Shown here one piece after another: positions 10,252 to 18,708 of a DNA stretch of 64,000 bases. The stretch comes from Paramicrosporidium saccamoebae (lineage: Eukaryota > Rozellomycota). The first letter of the stretch is position 1. Each line of letters begins with the position of its first letter. The position numbers and the translations under genes are program-made. The stretch covers positions 1-64,000 of the forward strand of contig MTSL01000063.1 of assembly GCA_002794465.1 (NCBI GenBank), in the 5' to 3' direction. The notes under the pieces are model-generated. The model saw only the letters and a program-made list of their open reading frames with translations, made no database searches and had not been told where the DNA came from.

Positions 10252-12185
10252 ATGAGAGGTAGAAATGGATTCGTGCCCCTTGCTTCCAGTGTGCTATCGA
10301 GCGAGCCCGACATGGACTTGCCGCGCAGGCAATTCTCATCAATCTCATCCAATGTGACTACAGCCGTACGTTCCAGGACAAACCTCGGCCCTTCCAGCCG
10401 ATTTTCATTTGACAATGGACCCTCCAAACGTCAAAAGACTATAAATTTTAGCATCGGCAATGAAAACTTACATCCTGACTCGCAGCTTGAACGCCTCCTC
10501 CTACAGCCCGTCACACAAAAGGCGCCATCACTGATATCGTTTGAGGAACTTGAAAGCTTGTTAAGTCAGCCCAACATTCCAGAATTAGAGGGAAGCTTTG
10601 GGTCTTATACATCATCCGATACTGAGGGGACCTGCAATGAAAAGAATGCTTGGCTCGCAAATTGTTCGTCGGTTGATACGGACCCATTTTTTGGAGCTCC
10701 GCATTTTTCCCAGCCCAAACTAGAAACACCAAAGCCATCTTTGAAGAATCGTCTAGTTTCCGTTCAAGAGCTGGCCTGTCCATCAAATCAAACACCCGAT
10801 TCGTTGAAAATCAAAGGTTGCTAAATCGTCTCCCTAACAATATAGTCATATCAAAGCCCAACCCGATAACTCCAAATTTCTCCAAAAAGATTGCCGCCAA
10901 GGCCGTCGAGTCTAAAGATCGAGCAAAGGAGGAAAGGCGCGAATACAATCATTTCCTAAAAAAGCTCTGTGCTGATGGTAGCTTGCTTAGAATGTGTCTC
11001 AACCATATAGAAATCCTAGATGAAAACGAAGACGATGATGATGTTTTTGACTTGCTAGCAGTCAGTGGGGATAGTGATGATGCAATGAACGAAAGGGCGT
11101 CTGACCTGCCAAAGTCGATTCCTCTAAAAGAACTCTTTGAACTCTTTGCAGACTGTGATCCCACAGTCAACGCGGGAGAAGAGGCTCTGCCGTTGGATGC
11201 ACCCGCAGTGTTCGACGATGATTTCCGGATGACTCTCGAACGCCACCTGAATGTTCACTTTCAGCTTCTTGTGCAGAGTTTGGCGTTGGCAGGGGAAGTT
11301 AAGGATGCGGACCAAATTTGGGTTACTGTGCTAAAGCTGATGGTATAGTGTTCTACAGTCTGTCTTGACCCTCTTTAGATTCGACTCAATGACCACATTT
11401 GCGATAATGCCTTTGGTTTAAAGTTTAACGGCAGCCAAGGCCTAGCTTTATTACTGAGAATTCTCAAACAAAGCCCTCTACATGAGGCGCTCTTGTCACA
11501 AATTGGAAGAATTTCAAACGATCCAGACTTGCGACTTCGAGCGTCTGTAAAGTCGATTCCGTTCAGACCAAAGTGGAAAGAGGGAAAGGCACCCGTGTTC
11601 TCTAAATCCTTTTGGCATATTCTTTCTATTTTTGGAGATCCGTATGACCCCGCTGTGGCCTTGATTCCTAAAAATGCCGGTATTACACTCAGTCTTAGTA
11701 ACCGCCGTTTAGAAATGAATCTTTTGGATCATCAGGTGGTGATATCGGAGCCGACACATCTGCATGGACGTCGTATGGACAGCTTCCTACCAGTAGAGGA
11801 TCGTCTACTGCTCTTGGGACTCTGTCGATTTGGGTTGGGAAATTGGGAAAAGATACAATCGTATATGCTTCCTACAAGGACGGCAAAGCAACTCTACAAC
11901 AGATACAAGAACTTGACGAGTCGCTGTGCTCCCGTGAACCCCATTAAAGACTTTCTCACAGAGGCTATGAAGCCCCTTAGTAGGGCTGAGGAAGAATTAC
12001 TACTACAAGGAACAAGGACTTATGGTGACGACTGGGTCAGTATTAGTCGACGGTTTCTACCGCACCGTCCACCCTCCGTCCTGAGAAGGCTTGAATTAAA
12101 ACGGCGACCCATAAAGTCCAAGGCAATCCTCGATCTTGATTTTCCCACAGAAGATGAGGATGACAGCGACTATCGGGAAACTTGA
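10252..12185 (+). CDS. GON4L-like nuclear protein with two SANT/Myb-like domains
   Basis: Three exons, 10252-10816, 10846-11342 and 11379-12185 (introns 29 and 36 nt), give 622 aa. The first third is serine- and asparagine-rich and looks disordered. An acidic run (DENEDDDDVFD) lies near residue 255. Two SANT/Myb-like units lie near residues 490-535 (VEDRLLLLGLCRFG-LGNWEKIQ, LPTRTAKQLYNRYKNL) and 553-585 (SRAEEELLLQGTRTYGDDW). This pair and the N-R-Y-K-N-L-T-S block resemble GON4L and YY1AP1-type transcription co-regulators. The protein probably acts on chromatin; targets are unknown. The stop codon is TGA. Confidence 0.7.
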
Positions 12186-12430
12186 TTAGAGATAGAATTA
12201 TGTAATATAATCTTAAAGGTAGCTGCAGTCCCATTGCCCCCAATCCAATCTAGCACTGCATGAGAAGCTGACCAATCAAGTGCGAGGAAGGGTTTTTATC
12301 CCCGTTGCCGGGAGGTGCCGGGTGGCTCTTTGCAACACTGCAGTGGTGTTTATTGTGGACAGAAGTCGACCCCCAAAGGTCCTGCTGCAAACGCTATCAA
12401 GCCTGCACTAATTGACGAAAGTAGAGTCCC

Positions 12431-14974
12431 ATGGCTAGTAATATCCCATCAGAGATACCGCCCCTTTCGCGTGACGGTTCGCGCCAGAGCTTCTTTCGCT
12501 CTGCGCAAATGTCGTTGATTCAGCTTTATATTCCCACAGAGGCGGTGCAAGCTGTCGTTGCTGAACTTGGCGAGCTGAGTCTCGTTCAGTTCCGCGACTT
12601 GAATCCTGATATCACAGCCTTCCAGCGTACCTTCACTTCAGGAATACGCAAGCTTGACGAGATGGAACGCAAAATTCTTGTCCTCCTGGAGCAAGCCAAC
12701 AAGGAGCAAGTTGAGGTTCGCTCTTGGCTGTCCACGGGACCGTCGCAGAATGGAAGTTTGGTGGCCCTACGAGGAAGGACTCTACAGGAAATTGATGAGC
12801 TAGAGTCTGGACTGGGTGAGACCGAGTCACGAATTCTCCAACTGGACAAGAACCAAACTGAACTTCAAACACGCTACTTGCACATGCTCGAGTGGCATGG
12901 AGTGATTTCTGCGCTTTCGGGTTACATGGCAACTCCCTCGGGGCCTTTTAAGAGGAACCCAACATTCAACGATTCTGACGAGACTGACAGCTCCGAGACT
13001 GCCCGCTTAGACGACAAGGACACAGAGTCGATGGAGCTTGGAGGAAGTGGCGCGGCGCAAGCTGCGGATGAAGCCAACTTTGTTGCTGGCGCCATTTTGA
13101 AGAGGAAAATGGCAGCATTTGAGCGTGTCCTTGGTCGTGCTTTGCGTGGAAATGTATACATTAAAAATGCCGACTGCGTCTTGGATCCGCGCGGTCTTGT
13201 CTCTGACGAAGACTTGCTGCAGCCAAAATCGGCCTTTGTGGCCTATGTTCACGGGAGAGAGACTTTGTCGCGACTTCGGAAGATTTGTGAAGCCTTAGGA
13301 TGCACTCTCTATAATATTGATCCCTTGGCGGAACGTCGCAATGAGCAAGCCAATGAACTCGTGGCCAAGTTGAATGACATGTACGCTGTGCTATTCAACA
13401 CTCGTCAGGCCAAACGTGCTGCTTTGGGCAAGGTCAGCGAGTCGCTTGAGAGGTGGTTGCTTTTGGTGAGAAAGAAGAAGGCTCTCCTTGACACTATGAA
13501 TTGCTTCAGCTGTGACAGTGATGTTGCCACTCGCAAGTATTATGTTGCCGAAGGTTGGTGTCCAACAGACAGCCTTGGAACGCTAGATGCTAGCATCAAG
13601 ACTGCCAGCGAACGGGCTGGAATTAGTGTTGCACCGGTTCTAAATGTTTTGGAGTCGGGAAGCCGCACTCCGCCAACCCATTTCCCCACCAATCGCTTCA
13701 CTCTTCTCTTCCAAGACATGACCGAGTCCTATGGGATACCTAGATACGGCGAGGCAAATCCTAGTCTTTTCATGATTATCACCTTCCCGTTCTTGTTTGC
13801 CGTAATGTTTGGTGATATTGGACATGGACTCATCATGGCCCTGTTTGGCGCATGGATGGTGTTGTCTGAACGCCGTCTGCAGGCGCAACGTCTTGGGGAT
13901 ATCTTTGAGATGATTTTTGCGGGTCGTTATGTTATTATGTTGATGGGAATCTTTTCCGTCTTCACTGGATTAATCTACAATGACTTTTTGTCGCGCTCAC
14001 TCCCCCTATTTAAGTCTGCATGGATTTTTGTTGATGGAGAAGGAAAGCGTCCCAATCCAAATTACGTCTATCCGTTCGGAATTGATTGGGCGTGGTCATT
14101 GTCGAGCAATGCAACGGCTTTTATAAACTCGTACAAAATGAAGCTCTCCATCACACTCGGAGTTATTCAGATGATTTTTGGTGTGTTTGTCTGTGCTGCT
14201 AATCGAGTTTATTCCAATGACTGGCTTGACATTTATTGCACCATTATTCCTCAACTGATTTTCATGTTCAGTATTCTTGGTTATCTGGTGTTCATGATTA
14301 TCTACAAGTGGATCGCTGGCTGGGATCATTCCATTCTTAATATGCTCATCTCTTTAATGCTGAGTCTCGGAGCTGTTGACGGCACTCCCATTTATCCTGG
14401 ACAAGCCCTCGTGCAAAGGTCTCTTTTGGGAATTGCATTTCTGTGTGTGCCTTGGATGTTTGCCGCTAAGCCAGTGTACCTGATGATCCAGCAAAAGAAG
14501 CATCGCGAAGGCTATCATCACGCCCCAGAGAATTCTGATTCGACCGGAGCTGAATCGATCTCAAGCACCACCCGCAAGGCTGCTGCTGAAGAGGAGGGAC
14601 ACGGGAACATGGAGCTTTGGGTTCACCAGGCCATCCATACGATCGAGTTTGTTCTCGGTGCTATCAGTAATACTGCTTCCTATCTACGTCTCTGGGCGCT
14701 TTCGCTAGCCCATTCTGAACTATCCGATGTTCTGTGGCACATGACCATTGAAGCTAATTTGCAAAGCGCTGTGCTTCTCATAGTCTTTTTCCCTATTTGG
14801 TTTGTTTCTACCATCGGAATTCTTGTTGTCCTTGAAGGTCTGTCAGCATTCCTCCATGCGCTTCGTCTTCATTGGGTTGAATTCAACAGCAAATTCTATG
14901 TAGGCGATGGAATCAAATTCGAGCCCTTCTCACTTCGTAATGACAACTTGTTCTTGGCACTCGAGCCTCAGTAA
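12431..14974 (+). CDS. VPH1: V-type proton ATPase subunit a (VPH1/STV1 type)
   Basis: A single exon encodes 847 aa, typical of the 100-kDa Vo subunit. The N-terminal cytosolic half (FRSAQMSLIQLYIPTEA, QFRDLN) is followed from about residue 440 by the membrane domain. That domain includes YGIPRYGEANPS, FPFLFAVMFGDIGHG and the conserved SYLRLWALSLAHSELS near 748, whose arginine is the proton-path residue of the family. It forms the proton half-channels beside the c-ring on vacuolar or Golgi membranes. A 245-bp spacer upstream and a tandem repeat downstream flank it. Confidence 0.96.
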   Translation: MASNIPSEIPPLSRDGSRQSFFRSAQMSLIQLYIPTEAVQAVVAELGELSLVQFRDLNPDITAFQRTFTSGIRKLDEMERKILVLLEQANKEQVEVRSWLSTGPSQNGSLVALRGRTLQEIDELESGLGETESRILQLDKNQTELQTRYLHMLEWHGVISALSGYMATPSGPFKRNPTFNDSDETDSSETARLDDKDTESMELGGSGAAQAADEANFVAGAILKRKMAAFERVLGRALRGNVYIKNADCVLDPRGLVSDEDLLQPKSAFVAYVHGRETLSRLRKICEALGCTLYNIDPLAERRNEQANELVAKLNDMYAVLFNTRQAKRAALGKVSESLERWLLLVRKKKALLDTMNCFSCDSDVATRKYYVAEGWCPTDSLGTLDASIKTASERAGISVAPVLNVLESGSRTPPTHFPTNRFTLLFQDMTESYGIPRYGEANPSLFMIITFPFLFAVMFGDIGHGLIMALFGAWMVLSERRLQAQRLGDIFEMIFAGRYVIMLMGIFSVFTGLIYNDFLSRSLPLFKSAWIFVDGEGKRPNPNYVYPFGIDWAWSLSSNATAFINSYKMKLSITLGVIQMIFGVFVCAANRVYSNDWLDIYCTIIPQLIFMFSILGYLVFMIIYKWIAGWDHSILNMLISLMLSLGAVDGTPIYPGQALVQRSLLGIAFLCVPWMFAAKPVYLMIQQKKHREGYHHAPENSDSTGAESISSTTRKAAAEEEGHGNMELWVHQAIHTIEFVLGAISNTASYLRLWALSLAHSELSDVLWHMTIEANLQSAVLLIVFFPIWFVSTIGILVVLEGLSAFLHALRLHWVEFNSKFYVGDGIKFEPFSLRNDNLFLALEPQ

Positions 14975-15030
14975 TCACAAGGAAATAAAATAGAGATATT
15001 CGAAAGTCTTCAGATCTAATTTCCAGTACA

Positions 15031-15213
15031 TTTTATCAAGTCTCAATATTTTCCGTCAAGTCCCAGTATCTCCTATAGAATCCCACTATTTTCTGCCAAA
15101 TCCCAGCATTTTCTATCAAGTCTCAATATTCTCTATCAAATCCCAACATTTTCTATCAAATCCTAATATTTTCTCTATCAAGTCTCAATATTTTCTATCA
15201 AGCCCCAATACTT
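15031..15213 (+). repeat. Minisatellite with ~20-bp unit
   Basis: About nine imperfect copies of a unit close to TCAAGTCTCAATATTTTCTA (variants: CAAATCCC, AACATT) run from the V-ATPase 3' UTR into the last codons of the minus-strand cyclin gene. The final two copies encode the cyclin C-terminal tail. Confidence 0.85.
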
Positions 15214-15921
15214 GCTCTGCTGCGGTTGGGTCACCTGAAGTCGCCAATCGAGCAACACTACTAGCTCTAATTCAAGTGCATTCAACTCAGAGGTGGAGAT
15301 TCCACCGACTTTGGCATAAAATGAATTTGAATAGTAATGGTCTCCTAGAGCCTTGCTGGCGACACAAAGGCTAGCCATGACGAATCTGTGAATCGTATAT
15401 ACATCTATGATGAGCAGTGTTTTGACGTTGCTGCTCGTGCTAGGGAAATCATCCTCCGAAACTGGATCCACCACATGAGCATACTGTAAGACGGCTAAAA
15501 GCATCACAGGCTCCAGTGCAACCACGTAATTGCATATTCGAGTCATATAATCCAGAATGGATATGGCAGGAATATTTTTTCTTCGAAATCTCGATTTCCC
15601 CTTAAGCTCCTCGTGTTCGTCTTGATACGTCCGGAGTCTGTGGACAAAGACATCTTGGATGTACTTTGTAAATTTATCTACCATTGTCGCAACGCGTCCA
15701 ACGAGTAATATTGGGTACGGTGGATGCTGTAATGGGCAGCTGCGACGCCATTCGGAGTCGGCAATGTATCCGCCATTCACAGTTAAATCTTTGGTTTTTA
15801 AGCGTCTGGCTTGTGGGCTGTCAGGCTCGCTCGGTCGTTTTACACCCAGGGATGAAGAGCTGAGAGCAGGTGAGCTGGTGGCGGATGCTCGCCCCAAACC
15901 CTCAAATGGGTCTTTGGGCAT
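15178..15921 (-). CDS. PHO80-like (Pcl-type) cyclin
   Basis: A single minus-strand exon; the ATG at 15921 gives 247 aa. The cyclin box spans about residues 120-235: RRKNIPAISILDYMTRI, VVALEPVMLLAVLQY, IDVYTIHRFVMASLCVASK, YYSNSFYAKVGGISTSELNALEL. The N-A-K/Y-A-K-V-G-G-I signature defines PHO80/PREG-type cyclins. These partner PHO85-family CDKs in phosphate and nutrient signalling. The N-terminus is proline- and serine-rich. The last dozen residues (after Q-S-K-Y-W) come from the minisatellite, so the original C-terminus has probably been replaced. It lies 51 bp behind the co-oriented FYR gene. Confidence 0.88.
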   Translation of the reverse strand: MPKDPFEGLGRASATSSPALSSSSLGVKRPSEPDSPQARRLKTKDLTVNGGYIADSEWRRSCPLQHPPYPILLVGRVATMVDKFTKYIQDVFVHRLRTYQDEHEELKGKSRFRRKNIPAISILDYMTRICNYVVALEPVMLLAVLQYAHVVDPVSEDDFPSTSSNVKTLLIIDVYTIHRFVMASLCVASKALGDHYYSNSFYAKVGGISTSELNALELELVVLLDWRLQVTQPQQSKYWGLIENIET

Positions 15922-15972
15922 TACGCGCGCAACGTGCGGGTCGAAAACCCACAATTATTTATTTATTGATTT

Positions 15973-17039
15973 TCACTCTTGGGATGGCATTGGCGTTGCC
16001 TGTTCGCGGAGATGCTTTGCAAGACTTTCGTGATCTAGCCCAAAAAATGTCTCTGGAAAAGGAAAGTCGGAATTAAGCTTCTCTATCAAGTCACTGCGAA
16101 ATCGATCTCGGAAACGAGCCCAAAGACTAGAGAGGTCGCTATCCGATTCTAGAAGCTGGACGGTTTCGGAAGTCTGTACATCAGATTCTCCCTCATCTAC
16201 GCTAGCTGCTGGGTTACCTTCCACAGAAATTTCAAACTAACCATTAGAGCATCAGAAGAGCATGTTACCAAAGGATTCTGGTCCCTTTTCTTAATGAGAC
16301 AATGATAAAATACTCTTTTGGGACGTTCTAGAGACGCCTCAGTGTCAAATGCAAAATACTTGTGCTTGCTGTGGAATCCAACGGGATAAAGATAAGATTT
16401 CTGTCGAAAATTTGGTCCGTCCTCCACTTCACCAACATTTAAGAGGATTGTGCGGTAAACCCCTCGACCCAAAATTACCGGATACTCAATCTGCCCATCA
16501 TCCCTTACAGGAAGATGCCTGTAGTTACGTCGTGGTTTGGCTGCAGATTTCCGTTCGGGAGAAAGACTGCGGCGTCTCTGCATCGAATTTGCCTGTACCA
16601 TCTGCTGACACCTTTCCTTCAATTCTCTGACGACCAGTTCCTCGTGGAGATTCTGGGCCTCCTCCTCGTCGTCGTCAGAGGCGTCAAGCCAAGTATACTC
16701 GTGTTCAGATAGCCTAAGTGTGTCATACTCAATATACGAATATCCTACGATTCCAAATCGGATAATAGGCTGTCTTCAGGGCACATTTCAGATAGAAAAT
16801 CCAGAATACGGCTACCAAATGAATTGTACGTCAAAATCACATACTGGATTTCTTTCTGCAAAATTCGGCCTTCGCGATTACTAGTCTCAATAGCAGATAA
16901 AAGCCGGCATTTCTCCTAAATACCGTAAAAACCATGTAATACTTGGTGGTACCATGCATAGCTGCGAAAAGTGGTGCTGCAGCGCCAACTCCTCCTCAGA
17001 AGCTGCCGTGCTATAAGAATGGCCATAGACAGGCAGCAT
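15973..17039 (-). CDS. FYRN/FYRC-domain protein (TBRG1-like layout)
   Basis: Four minus-strand exons, 16953-17039, 16749-16915, 16269-16713 and 15973-16236 (introns 37, 35 and 32 nt), give 320 aa. Residues about 30-80 form a leucine-rich coiled-coil-like segment, followed by an acidic DDDEEE run and basic RRRS/KPRR. FYRN is clear near 175-225 (YPVILGRGVYRTILLNVGEV, KSYLYPVGFHSK). FYRC follows (YHCLIKK, then NPLFEISVEG made by the last splice, then FFGLDHE). No SET, PHD or Jumonji domain is present. A coiled coil plus the FYR pair alone is the layout of TBRG1, a nuclear regulator. The function here is inferred only as chromatin-associated. Confidence 0.82.
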
Positions 17040-17114
17040 TTGTGCGTCGATTTCGATTGGTCAATAAATATTAAATATCCGTTTAATTCTTGATTCCTTG
17101 CTCCTCCACCAAAA

Positions 17115-17353
17115 ATGACTCGCGGAAATCAAAGAGAAATGGACCGCGCTAAAAATGCCAAGAAGCAAGCCGGCCAAAAAAAGGAGCGGGACACTCCCGA
17201 GGGTTCGTCGGTTCAAAATGTCAAGTTACAGTATGCAAGATATATTTTCCATGGTCTTAACCTGTTAGCGATGCTGAAATAATGAGGAGGAAGCAAGTAG
17301 AAGCAGAGGCCCGCAAGGCGTCAGCACCCTCCACCGCCAAAGACAAAAAGTGA
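17115..17353 (+). CDS. SERF/4F5-family small basic protein
   Basis: Two exons, 17115-17230 and 17269-17353 (intron 38 nt), give 66 aa. The start MTRGNQREMDRAKNAKKQ is the 4F5/SERF signature. The second exon supplies D-A-E-I-M-R-R-K-Q-V-E and a lysine-rich end. Family members modulate protein aggregation and RNA-associated condensates. The gene ends in TGA with AATAAA at 17361. It converges on selenoprotein H, and the two stops are only 107 bp apart. Confidence 0.9.
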
Positions 17354-17380
17354 GGTTTGCAATAAAGTGTTTTTATCAAG

Positions 17381-17435
17381 CGCCGTGTCAACCATTCAAC
17401 TTCCATTGGGCTTTGATTGAATAGCATCATAGGCG
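17381..17435 (-). promoter_or_regulatory. SECIS element in the selenoprotein H 3' UTR
   Basis: Read on the minus strand from 17435 down, a 4-bp helix CGCC/GGCG flanks a short internal loop. It is followed by the SECIS core: ATGA at 17430-17427 opposite TGAC at 17390-17387, giving the non-Watson-Crick quartet with tandem G.A pairs. A 9-bp helix (17425-17417 with 17399-17391, two G.T wobbles) follows. The apical loop has unpaired AAA at 17414-17412, 12 nt after the ATGA. A possible 2-bp mini-stem CC/GG in the loop fits a type 2 SECIS. It begins 26 nt downstream of the selenoprotein H stop codon. Confidence 0.87.
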
Positions 17436-17460
17436 TTCTAATAATACGTAAAACGACGTG

Positions 17461-17935
17461 CTATTTCGTCGATAGCCTCTCTCGTAGAGATTTGAGGATC
17501 GTCTCGGAATCAGGGAACTTGAGTCGGCGAGGAGGTCCCAATTTTAAACCAGTCCACAATAGCACTGACTCGTCTACCTGGTGAGAAGCGGAACCCAATA
17601 AATACTTGCACTGGACTCTAAGACAATCTCAAAGCTGCCGCGGCGAGGAGTTGAGAGGTTAGTTTGTACACCAATGTCTGGAAACTCTGCCTTGACTGCG
17701 TCCTCGATTCGAGAGGCATTTCGACGAAATACTTGTCATGATTTACTACGACGTGAGTGAGCAACGCGATCCTACCAATGTTCAATTGCAAGACGAGGAT
17801 AGGACTCGAGAGTATCTTGAACCTTTTCCTGCCTGCTGACTTTTGCTGTAGCAGCGGGACTCTTATCGTCGGGAGCTTTACGCTTTCTAATGATATGATT
17901 AGAAGCAGTAACTACTGTTTAAACCTCGCCGGCAT
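17461..17935 (-). CDS. SELENOH: Selenoprotein H homologue with in-frame TGA (Sec)
   Basis: Four minus-strand exons, 17925-17935, 17776-17886, 17606-17745 and 17461-17573 (introns 38, 30 and 32 nt), give 124 codons, against about 122 in animals. The N-terminus M-P-A-R-K-R-K-A-P is the basic nuclear start of the family. Residues about 36-46 read R-L-A-I-E-H-C-K-S-[TGA]-Q-V-F, with TGA at 17738-17736 exactly at the U of the CxxU redox motif. RRNASRIEDA, TPRRGSFEIVL and LWTGLKLGPPRRLKFP complete the family core. TGA is a normal stop in the neighbouring SERF, NDUFS5-like and GON4L-like genes, so recoding is required; a SECIS follows. The family is thioredoxin-fold, nucleolar and redox-active. No long ORF marks this gene because of its tiny exons and TGA. 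Confidence 0.9.
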
Positions 17936-18170
17936 TCCGTGTGAAAGCTATTTGCTGTCCGCGATAGACCAATCCGCTACGTCTGGGTTCAGCAATCCTA
18001 GTCAAAGTACTTATATCCTAACAGGATGTGACGCAATTGATTACAGCCAAGAAAATAACAAATAAGCCAGCCCTCCTCATTAAGAGCTTCGACAAGCTGG
18101 GTGTTGAGGCATCATGTCACAGTCGCTGCCAATATGCAGTTTAGTATAAGGATGAGTGTATTAAAGTCCC

Positions 18171-18624
18171 TTAAATTTCATCAATATCTTCTTCGTCAAA
18201 CTCGAACTGAATATCTGCATTTTCGGGATTCGCGTCAGTCTCATTAATAACAGCTGTCTCGGGGATTTCACCGAGGGATTTGAGACTTCGGGCTTCGTCG
18301 GCATTGTATTTCAAAATGATATCGCCACGGCCTTCTTGGAAATCACGCAAGGAAAGGAGGATAACATCTCCAACGTTCATCCAAACCTTCTTCCTAAGCT
18401 TTCCACGAATATGCCCAATACGCTTTACACCGTCAAAGCAGGTGACTTCAAGATGGCCGTGCCCAAGCATTTTGGTGATCTGTCCGTACTCTTGTCCGAA
18501 CTCTTTAAAAACTAGCTCGCGCTTTCCTCCGTCGGCCTCATTCTTTCCGCGCCGTCTGTTTTTTCCTCCCTTTCCTAGCACGTTAATCTACACAGGTCTG
18601 GAGGTTACCCTTATTTTTCGGCAT
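18171..18624 (-). CDS. Translation initiation factor eIF1A
   Basis: Two minus-strand exons, 18609-18624 and 18171-18574 with a 34-nt intron, give 139 aa. The joined start [18 protein letters not shown] is the invariant basic tail of eIF1A. The OB fold follows ([45 protein letters not shown]). The C-terminus is acidic and ends [11 protein letters not shown]. It binds the 40S A site during scanning and start-codon selection. Confidence 0.96.
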
Positions 18625-18708
18625 AGAACTCTTCTTGGCCCTGGCAAGCCTCCTCGAGCGTTTCAACAAAACCACTAAAGTAGGCTAATAATTAAATTGT
18701 CCGGCGCC

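Noticed and set aside
17736-17738. Genome-wide reassignment of TGA as a sense codon
   Set aside because: TGA ends SERF, the NDUFS5-like gene and the GON4L-like gene at the family-expected positions.
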